In this document: positions 1 to 5,302 of the stretch, piece after piece | Position numbering within the stretch: position 1 is the first letter of the stretch | How the letters are laid out: each line of letters opens with the position of its first letter | Source of the DNA: an archaeon RBG_16_50_20 | GTDB taxonomy: Archaea > Thermoproteota > Bathyarchaeia > 40CM-2-53-6 | DNA length: 5,302 bases | Direction of reading: 5' to 3' | Assembly: GCA_001768965.1 (NCBI GenBank) | Contig: MEMY01000053.1 | Coordinates: 11,740 to 17,041 of the forward strand | Program-made: the position numbers and the translations under genes | Notes under the pieces: model-generated | The model's input: only the letters and a program-made list of their open reading frames with translations | Told to the model about the DNA's origin: nothing | Database searches by the model: none

Positions 1-2
1 TT

Positions 3-974
3 CCCGTGGTGGGGCCAGATGAAGTTCTTGTCAAAATCCATGCGAGCGGGATATGCCATTCCGACATTAACTACCGTGATGGAGTTGGCAAGGTAGGGAG
101 ATTACCTGTAACGTTGGGGCATGAAATCGCAGGAGTCGTTACAGAAAAGGGCGAGCGAGTGCGCGAGATCGGAATTGGCGATAGAGTCGTCATTCACTAC
201 GTGATGAGCTGTGGGCAGTGTCGGTACTGCAAATCTGACAGAGAGACTTACTGTGAGAAATATCAGATGATTGGGAAGGACCTGGACGGTGGGTTCGCCG
301 AGTATGTCAAGGTCCCCGCCAGCAATGCGCTTAGGCTCCCTGAAACGATAGCTTTCGATCACGCTGCCATCATGGGGTGTGCAGTTTCCACGGCCTTTCA
401 TGCGCTCAGACGCGCGAGAGCGAGACGAGAAGACACTATAGCCATCTATGGGGCGGGAGGACTTGGAGTCCACGCTGTCCAACTGTCATCTAGAATCATC
501 GAGGCTAGCAACATCATCGCCGTGGATGTGGTGGAGGAAAAGCTGCGTCACGCAAAGAGACTCGGAGCGAGAGATGTGGTGAATCCCAACCAAGAGGATG
601 TGGTGGAGCGTATCAGAGAAATCACGGATGGACTTGGGGCCGATGTTGTCATAGATTTCGTTGGGCGCAAGAGAACAGTTGAGAATGCTCTCGCATGTGC
701 TGGGAAGGGCGGTAGAGTTGTGCTTGTCGGCATAAGCCTTGAGGAATTGCACATATCGCCTTACTCGACTATTATCGGAAAGGAAATCGAAATGGTCGGT
801 GTCAATGACCATTTGAAGTCGGAGCTAAGACAATTGATTGAGTTCTCTAGCTCTGGGAGAATTGATCTCTCCACTTCGGTGACGAACAAGGTGAGGCTGG
901 AAGACGTGAACAGTGGAATTCAAATCCTCGAAGGAAACATTGGCAATCCGCTAAGAATTGTCGTCGCGCAGTAG
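3..974 (+). CDS. Zinc-dependent medium-chain alcohol dehydrogenase, N-terminus cut by window edge
   Basis: This is a member of the MDR (GroES-like plus Rossmann) zinc alcohol dehydrogenase family, which oxidises alcohols or reduces carbonyls in the cytoplasm with NAD(P). Numbering from the GTG at base 6, the catalytic-zinc region shows GICHSD (Cys17) and GHE (His39-Glu40), with Cys125 in MGCAVST a possible third ligand. A structural-zinc lobe has four cysteines, 69, 72, 75 and 83. The cofactor fold shows GAGGLG at 149-154, followed by IAVD with Asp174 at the end of the second strand, which in this family favours NAD over NADP. The GTG at 6 is probably not the true start: the frame stays open to the edge, and family members usually carry about 25 to 30 more residues before VGPDEVLVKI. 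The 3' end is intact (TAG). The substrate cannot be told from sequence. No operon link to the next gene is evident across a 111-nt gap. Confidence 0.93.
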   Translation, partial: PVVGPDEVLVKIHASGICHSDINYRDGVGKVGRLPVTLGHEIAGVVTEKGERVREIGIGDRVVIHYVMSCGQCRYCKSDRETYCEKYQMIGKDLDGGFAEYVKVPASNALRLPETIAFDHAAIMGCAVSTAFHALRRARARREDTIAIYGAGGLGVHAVQLSSRIIEASNIIAVDVVEEKLRHAKRLGARDVVNPNQEDVVERIREITDGLGADVVIDFVGRKRTVENALACAGKGGRVVLVGISLEELHISPYSTIIGKEIEMVGVNDHLKSELRQLIEFSSSGRIDLSTSVTNKVRLEDVNSGIQILEGNIGNPLRIVVAQ

Positions 975-1027
975 CATCGAACAGCCAGCCTGCAATCGTG
1001 TCATGTGCTGTCGGGATTGGACAGTAA

Positions 1028-1037
1028 TGCATAAATG
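1028..1037 (+). promoter_or_regulatory. Possible TATA element for EF-2
   Basis: The A/T-rich stretch GCATAAAT stands out in the otherwise mixed 975-1085 gap. It lies about 50 bases before the proposed GTG start of EF-2 at 1086. With the usual archaeal spacing of roughly 25 to 27 bases from TATA centre to transcription start, the transcript would have a leader of about 25 to 30 nt. The match to a consensus TATA box is only moderate and no clear BRE is seen. A weak TTGAG lies 5 bases before the GTG and is a poor Shine-Dalgarno site. Confidence 0.3.
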
Positions 1038-1085
1038 AGATTGAATCGTGTTGCCAGCTCGAATTCGGAGCAGAGTTGAGTATAA

Positions 1086-1149
1086 GTGCCCCGTTACAAG
1101 ACGACAACTGAGATACAGAAGATCATAGCGAACAAGGACCAGATCCGAA
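1086..1149 (+). CDS. N-terminal coding segment (putative exon 1) of elongation factor 2
   Basis: Reading from GTG at 1086 gives a start-Met followed by PRYKTTTEIQKIIANKDQIR, which matches the N-terminal helix that precedes the G1 loop in archaeal EF-2. The codon just upstream in this frame is TAA (1083-1085), so GTG is the earliest possible start. The frame then runs ATG ACG and stops at TAG (1155-1157), so on its own it encodes only a 23-residue peptide. The rest of EF-2 continues in another frame at 1181. Family alignment expects Asn plus one hydrophobic residue between QIR and GII. Joining A1149 to A1179 supplies AAT ATG, giving Asn-Met. This segment is therefore read as the true start of EF-2, and not as an unrelated leader peptide, although a leader peptide remains formally possible. 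Confidence 0.78.
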
Positions 1150-1176
1150 TGACGTAGATTGGTTCCTGCGTCCGGA
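1144..1176 (+). other. Bulged RNA hairpin spanning the EF-2 interruption
   Basis: Bases 1144-1147 pair with 1173-1176 (UCCG with CGGA). After a 3-nt bulge AAU (1148-1150), bases 1151-1157 pair with 1166-1172 (7 bp with one G-U), closing an 8-nt loop at 1158-1165. The total is 11 pairs with a single asymmetric 3-nt bulge. The proposed 5' junction, between 1149 and 1150, falls after the second base of this bulge, which is where archaeal splicing endonuclease cuts bulge-helix-bulge substrates. The matching second bulge is not present in this fold: the expected 3' bases 1166-1168 are paired, or lie in the loop if the three inner pairs open. Confidence 0.6.
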
Positions 1177-1178
1177 AG
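1150..1178 (+). other. 29-nt interruption of the EF-2 reading frame (candidate mini-intron or bypassed segment)
   Basis: Between the last shared codon of the N-terminal segment (CGA, 1146-1148) and the GGC codon at 1184 there are 35 nt where EF-2 homologues need 6. The excess of 29 nt changes frame and adds an in-frame TAG. Of the seven ways to keep 6 nt, only removal of 1150-1178 yields the conserved Asn (AAT ATG), giving QIRNMGIIAHVDHGKTT. The segment folds almost entirely into a hairpin. Interpretations are an archaeal mRNA intron, ribosomal bypassing, or an insertion present only in this strain or assembly. The boundaries are inferred from protein conservation, not from a recognised splice signal. 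Confidence 0.6.
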
Positions 1179-1180
1179 AT

Positions 1181-3304
1181 ATGGGCATAATCGCCCACGT
1201 CGATCATGGCAAAACGACGATGAGCGATTCCCTCCTTGCCGCCGCCGGTCTTCTGTCACCCAGCATGGCTGGAACAGCGCTAGCCTTGGACTACATGGAG
1301 GAAGAGCAGAAGCGGCAGATGACCATAAAGGCCGCAAACGTGAGCCTCCTCCATGAAAGGAATGGAACTCTCTACGTCATCAACCTGATAGACACGCCAG
1401 GCCACGTTGACTTCTCCGGTAGAGTAACACGCTCGCTAAGGGCCATCGATGGCGCAGTCGTGGTCGTGGATAGCGTCGAGGAAATAATGGTTCAAACCGA
1501 GACGGTCACAAGGCAGGCGCTCGAAGAACGCGTCCGACCGGTTCTCTACATTAACAAGATTGACCGGCTCATCAAGGAGCTGCGATTGACCGCCGATCAA
1601 ATCCAAGAACGGATTGGCAGAATCATAACCGAATTCAACCGCCTGATAGAATTATACGCGGAACCGGAATATCGTGAGAAGTGGAAGGTTAGCTTTGCAA
1701 CCAACACAGTCGCTATGGGTTCCGCAAAGGACCGATGGGGCTTCAACGCGGAGATAGCGAAAGAGAAGAACTTCAAGTTCTCGGACGTTGTGGACGCTTA
1801 CACGAAGGAGACCGCGTCTGAGCTCGGGCAGCAGGCCCCACTACATGAAGCCATCTTGAACATGGCTGTCGAATCAATGCCCCCTCCACACATCGCCCAG
1901 AAGTATCGTATCCCGAAAGTTTGGAAAGGGGACATTAACAGTGAAGTCGGCCAGGCGATGATGAATTGTGATGACAATGGCCCAGTCGTCATGGCTATCA
2001 CGAACATAGTTGTTGATCCGCAGGCTGGTGTTGTCGCAAGTGGAAGATTGTTCTCCGGGACGATAAAGGAAGGTTCCACATTCCACCTTCTAGGTGCACG
2101 CGTGGACCAACGCGTCCAACAGGTTTGCATCTTCATGGGGCCGTATCGAGAAATCATCGGAACGATCAGTGCTGGAAATATCCCTGCACTCCTCGGACTG
2201 GAAGGAGCTAAGGCCGGCGAGACGCTTTCAACGATCAAGGACATCGCACCCTTCGAAGCCGTTCACTATGTGACCGAACCAGTAGTAACGATGGCCGTAG
2301 AACCCAAGCATAGCCGAGACCTGCCCAAGCTCATTGACCTCCTCCGAAAACTCAGCTTGGAAGACCCGAACTTGGTCACAAAGATCAACGAGGAGACCGG
2401 AGAATACCTCATAGCAGGAATGGGCACACTCCACCTCGAAATCGCAAACACTCTCATCACAAAGACCGGACTCGAGATTGTGACTTCAAAGCCAATCGTC
2501 ATCTACCGAGAGAGCATACGCGCCTCTGCTGGACCTGTTGAAGGTAAGTCACCTAACAAGCACAACAAGGTCTACATCGAAGTTGAACCGCTGCCTGAGA
2601 AGCTCGTTAGCATGATCAAGGAAGGTAAGATCGGCGAGTACCAAGACCGCCATGAGATGGCGAAGATTCTCCGAGAGGAAGGGTGGCCACCTGACGAAGC
2701 TCGCGGGGTTTGGAGCGTTGACGAAGGAAGCAACATGCTGGTCGAGGTGACCAAGGGCGCACAGTACGTGCAGGAAGTCAAAGAGATGATCATCGCAGGA
2801 TACCGCTGGGGCCTGAAGGAAGGGCCATTAGCATATGAACAGATTCGAGGCATTAAGATGAAGATCACCGATGTCTCACTCCACGAAGACCCAGTCCACC
2901 GTGGGCCAGCGCAGATCATGCCCATGAGCCGAAGAGCCTTCTTCGTCGCCTTCCTGAACGCGGACCCAATCCTGTTGGAACCCGTCCAGAAGATCACCGT
3001 CAAAATCCCACCCGAACTACTAGGGGCAGCTACAAGCGTGATTTCGCAAAAGCGTGGCAAAATCCTATCAGTCGACCAACGCGGCCATCTTGTCTACGTT
3101 GTCGGGGAGTTACCAACGGCGGAAACATTCGATCTCTCAGAAGTGATGCGGGGCGCTTCACAAGGACGAGCCTTCTGGGGTCTAGAGTTCTCTCGCTGGG
3201 CGCCGGTGCCTCAATCATTGATAATGCAGGTAATCGCAGATATACGGAAGCGGAAGGGTCTCCCGCCGGAACCACAGAAGGCGGAAGACTTCATGGAGAT
3301 GTAG
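1181..3304 (+). CDS. Translation elongation factor 2 (aEF-2), main body
   Basis: aEF-2 is the GTPase that drives ribosomal translocation of tRNA and mRNA in archaea. Numbering from ATG 1181, the G domain shows the P-loop AHVDHGKT (5-12), switch I RQMTIKA (45-51), DTPGH (71-75), NKID (125-128) and a SAK-type G5 (181-183). Domains II to V follow. Domain IV carries the HEDPVHRGPAQ loop in which His573 is the expected diphthamide target, so this is a conventional, modifiable EF-2. Alone the frame gives 707 residues starting abruptly at MGIIAHVDHGK, lacking about 22 family residues. Those residues are encoded at 1086-1149 in another frame, and joined the protein is 729 residues, normal for archaea. 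In the joined model this part begins at 1179. In its own frame the ORF is open from 1112, but no ATG, GTG or TTG lies before 1181. A GGAAG at 1174-1178 sits only 2 nt from the ATG, close for a ribosome binding site. No lesions are visible in the 707 codons, which argues against a pseudogene. Confidence 0.96.
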   Translation: MGIIAHVDHGKTTMSDSLLAAAGLLSPSMAGTALALDYMEEEQKRQMTIKAANVSLLHERNGTLYVINLIDTPGHVDFSGRVTRSLRAIDGAVVVVDSVEEIMVQTETVTRQALEERVRPVLYINKIDRLIKELRLTADQIQERIGRIITEFNRLIELYAEPEYREKWKVSFATNTVAMGSAKDRWGFNAEIAKEKNFKFSDVVDAYTKETASELGQQAPLHEAILNMAVESMPPPHIAQKYRIPKVWKGDINSEVGQAMMNCDDNGPVVMAITNIVVDPQAGVVASGRLFSGTIKEGSTFHLLGARVDQRVQQVCIFMGPYREIIGTISAGNIPALLGLEGAKAGETLSTIKDIAPFEAVHYVTEPVVTMAVEPKHSRDLPKLIDLLRKLSLEDPNLVTKINEETGEYLIAGMGTLHLEIANTLITKTGLEIVTSKPIVIYRESIRASAGPVEGKSPNKHNKVYIEVEPLPEKLVSMIKEGKIGEYQDRHEMAKILREEGWPPDEARGVWSVDEGSNMLVEVTKGAQYVQEVKEMIIAGYRWGLKEGPLAYEQIRGIKMKITDVSLHEDPVHRGPAQIMPMSRRAFFVAFLNADPILLEPVQKITVKIPPELLGAATSVISQKRGKILSVDQRGHLVYVVGELPTAETFDLSEVMRGASQGRAFWGLEFSRWAPVPQSLIMQVIADIRKRKGLPPEPQKAEDFMEM

Positions 3305-3330
3305 TCTCCACCTTCTCCACTTCTCTCCCC
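3305..3330 (+). terminator. Pyrimidine-rich tract after EF-2
   Basis: Directly after the EF-2 stop codon come 26 bases made of C and T with only three A residues. Archaeal transcription often ends in T-rich tracts without a stable hairpin. This one is C-rich as well, so it is only a weak candidate for termination. Confidence 0.25.
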
Positions 3331-3346
3331 AAAAACAAGAGTAACC

Positions 3347-3354
3347 GTTTTATG
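3347..3354 (+). promoter_or_regulatory. Possible TATA element before the 163-residue gene
   Basis: GTTTTATG in the 58-nt gap after EF-2 resembles an archaeal TATA box. Its centre is only about 12 bases from the ATG at 3363, too close to include that codon in a transcript started from it, but about 33 bases from the in-frame ATG at 3384. If the element is active, the gene would be expressed with a near-leaderless message starting at the second ATG. Confidence 0.3.
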
Positions 3355-3362
3355 ACCACCCT

Positions 3363-3854
3363 ATGGCTTATTCCAAGCTTGAAATGCCGCGACCACTAGA
3401 AACCCTGCTCTCACTCCCACGCGTTCGCCTTGCCAATAGGGTGCCGATTCTAGAAACTGAAACATTAGTCCGCCGATTAGTGGATCGGACCGAGTATCAA
3501 CCGAAACTCATCAAGAACGCCTTTGAGATCTCAAGAGGGTCGGTGCACCAGTTTTCTATGGATGATGAGGGCCTATCTACACTCCTTGAGGAGATTAATT
3601 CCTTGGAGTACGTGGTGACAAAACGTTCCAAGAAGGCAATGGAAGAAATGCTGAACGGCATCTATGGAGATGGCTTCGTCTTCAAGGAGTTCGAGAGCGA
3701 GATCGAACCGCTCTGCCGCATTTCACAACCGCTCCGCGATGTCTCGAAACTTGCCGACGGCTTGGCTGATAAGACGAAAGAGGAATCCATTGATGTTGCG
3801 CGCGCTTTGATGATTGATCTTCCGAAGCGGCAACCTGAATCCGCGGTCTCTTGA
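3363..3854 (+). CDS. Unrecognised 163-residue protein between EF-2 and AlaX
   Basis: I do not recognise this family. The product is 163 residues, charged, predicted soluble and largely helical, with no signal peptide, no membrane segment, and a single cysteine (in EPLCRIS), so no zinc site is visible. The N-terminal part (about 9-45) has Arg- and Leu-rich helices such as RPLETLLSLPRVRLANRV. The middle (about 65-115) is rich in Glu and Lys, and the C-terminus (after about 152) is a loose tail. Codon use resembles that of its neighbours and there is no frame damage, so it is probably a real gene. ATG 3384 (residue 8) is an alternative start favoured by the spacing of a TATA-like element. No Shine-Dalgarno site precedes either ATG. 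It lies on the same strand as EF-2 (58 nt upstream) and AlaX (48 nt downstream). A role near translation would be a guess from position alone. Confidence 0.8.
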   Translation: MAYSKLEMPRPLETLLSLPRVRLANRVPILETETLVRRLVDRTEYQPKLIKNAFEISRGSVHQFSMDDEGLSTLLEEINSLEYVVTKRSKKAMEEMLNGIYGDGFVFKEFESEIEPLCRISQPLRDVSKLADGLADKTKEESIDVARALMIDLPKRQPESAVS

Positions 3855-3858
3855 GCGA

Positions 3859-3867
3859 CATTAAAAG
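3859..3867 (+). promoter_or_regulatory. Possible TATA element before AlaX
   Basis: CATTAAAAG in the 48-nt gap is A/T-rich, and its centre is about 39 bases before the GTG start of the editing protein. That would allow a leader of roughly 10 to 15 nt. The evidence is composition and spacing only. Confidence 0.25.
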
Positions 3868-3902
3868 CCTCGATTACGATAACCAACCTTTGATGGTCGA
3901 TA

Positions 3903-4616
3903 GTGACAGAGCTTCTCTACTTGAGAGACCACTACCTGCGAGAATTCGAGGCGCAAGTCGAGAAGGTAGATGGTGACTCAATCGTGCTGAATAGGACAGC
4001 GTTCTATCCGACCGGCGGTGGGCAACCAAACGATCTCGGCAAGATCAGCTGGGATGGTGGCGAAGCCCAAGTAGTCGACGTATCAAAGAAGACTGGGATT
4101 GTCCTACACAAGCTCAAAGGAGCGACCCCCCAGGCAAGTACAACTGTTCACGGAACTATTGACTGGGAACGACGCTATGCTTTCATGCGCTACCATTCAG
4201 CTCTCCACGTCCTCTGCGGACTGGTCTACCATATGTATGGAGGACTGGTGACGGGTGGCCAGATCTATCCCGAGAAAGCCAGAATGGACTTCGATCTTCA
4301 GGAGATAAGTCCAGAACGTGTTCAGGAGATCGAGAAAGAATGCAACAAGATCGTTCAGAGCGGCCGGCCAATTACGATACGATTTCTTCCACGTGAAGAA
4401 GCCATGAAACATCCGGACCTAATCCGCACAAAGATCAACCTACTGCCCCCAGACATTGCTGAAGTCCGGGTCGTAGAGATCGAAGGCCTTGATGTTCAAG
4501 CCGACGGCGGAACACACGTCTCCAACACCAAAGAAATCCAGGACATCAAAGTAGTCAAGACCGACAACAAGGGCAGAATCAACAGAAGAATGGAGATCGT
4601 TCTCTCCACACCATGA
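3903..4616 (+). CDS. alaX: Alanyl-tRNA editing protein, AlaX type (AlaX-M-like)
   Basis: Free-standing AlaX proteins hydrolyse mischarged Ser-tRNA(Ala) or Gly-tRNA(Ala) in trans, backing up the editing domain of alanyl-tRNA synthetase. The 237 residues begin with a beta-barrel region carrying the glycine-rich motif TGGGQPND (37-44). The zinc-binding editing core follows, with HSALH at 98-102 (HxxxH). The C-terminal motif QADGGTHVSNTKEI is the counterpart of the usual CxxxH, but here it reads Asp201-x-x-x-His205. The presence of the GGGQP region together with the editing core, and the lack of a long C-terminal extension, fits the medium AlaX-M class better than the short or long classes. GTG at 3903 is the only usable start after the in-frame TGA at 3891. 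It has no convincing Shine-Dalgarno site. A 7-bp hairpin follows 2 nt after the stop codon. Confidence 0.93.
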   Translation: MTELLYLRDHYLREFEAQVEKVDGDSIVLNRTAFYPTGGGQPNDLGKISWDGGEAQVVDVSKKTGIVLHKLKGATPQASTTVHGTIDWERRYAFMRYHSALHVLCGLVYHMYGGLVTGGQIYPEKARMDFDLQEISPERVQEIEKECNKIVQSGRPITIRFLPREEAMKHPDLIRTKINLLPPDIAEVRVVEIEGLDVQADGGTHVSNTKEIQDIKVVKTDNKGRINRRMEIVLSTP

Positions 4617-4618
4617 CA

Positions 4619-4638
4619 CTCCTCTTCCGTCAGAGGAG
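4619..4638 (+). promoter_or_regulatory. Perfect 7-bp hairpin containing a strong Shine-Dalgarno site
   Basis: CTCCTCT (4619-4625) pairs perfectly with AGAGGAG (4632-4638) across a 6-nt loop. It begins 2 nt after the AlaX stop codon. The 3' arm is a near-ideal Shine-Dalgarno sequence placed 7 nt before ATG 4646. The hairpin could mask that site, or help end or protect the AlaX message. There is no T-run directly after it, so it is not a classic hairpin terminator. Confidence 0.5.
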
Positions 4639-4645
4639 ACACGAA

Positions 4646-4822
4646 ATGGCCGATTCGTTATTCAGAACCTCTCAAAGTGCCCTAGACAGGATTCTCCAAG
4701 GGAACATGATCGTGAAGAGCAAGATGAAAAATTCTGAAACATTTGCAGCAGTTCACGGTTTTTTGCTGTCGAATGATCGCCCGAGACAGGAGTATGGTCG
4801 GCGAACTTCAGCGCATACTTAG
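4646..4822 (+). CDS. Possible small 58-codon gene, function unknown
   Basis: An ORF of 58 codons starts with MADSLFRTSQSALDRIL and ends at TAG 4820-4822. Support for it is the AGAGGAG site 7 nt upstream of the ATG, the best ribosome binding site in the window. The first 38 residues look like an ordinary helical protein. The last 20 (from about LLSNDRPRQ) are rich in Arg, Ser and Thr and look less natural. The T6 run at 4759-4764 marks that change, so a one-base error or frameshift there is conceivable. The ORF could also be read from ATG 4613, overlapping the AlaX stop, but that start lacks a ribosome site. I recognise no family. It may be a real small gene, a decayed remnant, or chance. Confidence 0.35.
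   Translation: MADSLFRTSQSALDRILQGNMIVKSKMKNSETFAAVHGFLLSNDRPRQEYGRRTSAHT
4746..4768 (+). terminator. T6 run flanked by a short inverted repeat
   Basis: CAGCA at 4746-4750 can pair with TGCTG at 4764-4768 around a loop containing T6 (4759-4764). A T-run some 140 nt after the AlaX stop is a candidate archaeal termination signal for the plus-strand transcripts. It lies inside the possible small ORF, so the two interpretations compete. Confidence 0.25.
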
Positions 4823-4925
4823 ACTCAGGATCTAATCAAGGAGCAATTCGAGTGCCTTGGACGAGAGCCTCAGGCATCGATCTTTCGGCAATTTGGTTTG
4901 ACAAATGACAGATAGATGGACTTGG
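4823..4925. other. Gap between convergent genes, no gene seen
   Basis: This stretch separates the last plus-strand ORF from the end of the minus-strand membrane protein. I see no RNA gene and no long ORF. The only structure is a weak inverted repeat, TGCCT at 4853-4857 with AGGCA at 4872-4876 and a 14-nt loop, which has no T-run beside it on either strand. Confidence 0.5.
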
Positions 4926-5302
4926 TCACTTTTGAGCGGATGAACGAGCGCTCCAAGCGACCCAGATCACGATGAATTCTAGAACTATTATAAGATCTAT
5001 GAGCGCGCCAGGAACGCTCGGAGGATTCGGCGGATACGTCGCAACTGGGTTGAATAGATAATTTGCGAAGTCGCTAGTCGAAAAGCCGAAGTCTGGACCG
5101 CTAGAGATGTCTGCTAGCTGAAGAAGGATACGTATGCTACTCCACGCCAGAGCGACCATAAAGAAGAGCTTGGATGGTTTAGCGACAATATATGCCGCAA
5201 CGACGAAGTCGATGATGACAAAAACTATCAAACCATAGGCATGGGTCGGAGCAAACTTCCAGAGGTTCTGATCAGAGGCCAGTATCGCCAGTCCGAGGAC
5301 AC
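4926..5302 (-). CDS. Multi-pass membrane protein, N-terminus beyond window edge
   Basis: The minus-strand frame is open from the right edge to a TGA at 4926-4928, giving 124 residues of an incomplete protein. A TTG at 5231 begins a shorter ORF, but the open frame upstream still looks like membrane protein (VLGLAILASDQNLWKFAP), so the true start lies outside the window. In partial numbering, membrane segments are likely at about 1-8 (end of one), 22-40, 44-63 and 97-118. A polar stretch rich in Pro, Ser and Asp (64-95) separates the last two. The tail SARSSAQK is short and basic. An Asp (31) and a Glu (108) lie within predicted helices. No enzyme or transporter motif is recognised. The gene is convergent with the AlaX region. 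Confidence 0.8.
   Translation of the reverse strand, partial: VLGLAILASDQNLWKFAPTHAYGLIVFVIIDFVVAAYIVAKPSKLFFMVALAWSSIRILLQLADISSGPDFGFSTSDFANYLFNPVATYPPNPPSVPGALIDLIIVLEFIVIWVAWSARSSAQK

Noticed and set aside
994..1051. Direct repeat AATCGTGT at 994-1001 and 1044-1051
   Set aside because: It is only 8 bases, occurs twice, and has no further similarity around it; it is likely chance, although an operator cannot be excluded.
1150..1167. An 18-nt intron predicted by strict bulge-helix-bulge cutting rules
   Set aside because: Its removal leaves the EF-2 frames unjoined and leads to a stop at 1188-1190, so it cannot produce EF-2.
1151..1201. Perfect pairing of GACGT (1151-1155) with ACGTC (1197-1201), extended by GATC with GATC
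   Set aside because: It would place a 3' cut inside the conserved GTP-binding loop codons. The local 11-bp hairpin is a closer and simpler fold.
1798..3275. Several minus-strand ORFs of 68 to 162 codons inside EF-2
   Set aside because: They are opposite-strand shadows of a strongly coding gene, have no domain content, and no ribosome sites were noted.
4613..4645. ATG 4613 overlapping the AlaX stop as the start of the small ORF
   Set aside because: It has no ribosome site, and the added residues are encoded by the hairpin arms. ATG 4646 has an excellent site.
4759..4835. Frameshift at the T6 run that would extend the small ORF in another frame to a stop at 4833-4835
   Set aside because: The alternative tail (ending GELQRILRLRI) looks somewhat more protein-like, but nothing known anchors it, so no claim is made.
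4823..4925. tRNA, CRISPR or mobile element in the final gap
   Set aside because: I see no cloverleaf, repeated units, terminal repeats or transposase pieces.

Overview
The window looks like genomic DNA from an archaeon of the TACK lineage, most likely in or near the Nitrososphaeria (Thaumarchaeota). The main evidence is an archaeal/eukaryotic-type elongation factor 2 with a diphthamide-type domain IV loop and the switch I wording RQMTIKAAN, which I associate with that group, plus an archaeal-type free-standing AlaX editing protein. The lineage call is inference from protein wording; no rRNA is present. The genes are tightly packed, with short intergenic gaps and weak or absent Shine-Dalgarno sites for most of them.

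Layout: (1) bases 3-974, plus strand, a zinc-dependent medium-chain alcohol dehydrogenase missing its N-terminus at the left edge. (2) Bases 1086-3304, plus strand, translation elongation factor 2. Its first 21 codons (GTG at 1086) lie in a different frame from the remaining 707 codons (1181-3304). The two parts are separated by an extra 29 nt that contains an in-frame stop and folds into a hairpin. (3) Bases 3363-3854, plus strand, an unrecognised 163-residue soluble protein. (4) Bases 3903-4616, plus strand, an AlaX-type alanyl-tRNA editing protein. (5) Bases 4617-4925, mostly non-coding, holding a perfect 7-bp hairpin, a possible 58-codon gene with a strong ribosome binding site, and a T-run. 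(6) Bases 4926-5302, minus strand, the C-terminal part of a multi-pass membrane protein that runs off the right edge and is convergent with the other genes.

EF-2 and AlaX both serve protein synthesis (translocation, and clearance of mischarged tRNA-Ala), and the unknown gene sits between them in the same orientation. The alcohol dehydrogenase and the membrane protein have no evident link to this theme.

The item most worth attention is the split EF-2 start. Deleting exactly 1150-1178 gives the junction QIRNMGIIAHVDHGKTT, an ideal EF-2 N-terminus of 729 residues in total. This suggests a very short mRNA intron, a translational bypass, or an assembly/strain artefact. A standard bulge-helix-bulge does not account for the frame-restoring cut, so the mechanism is open.
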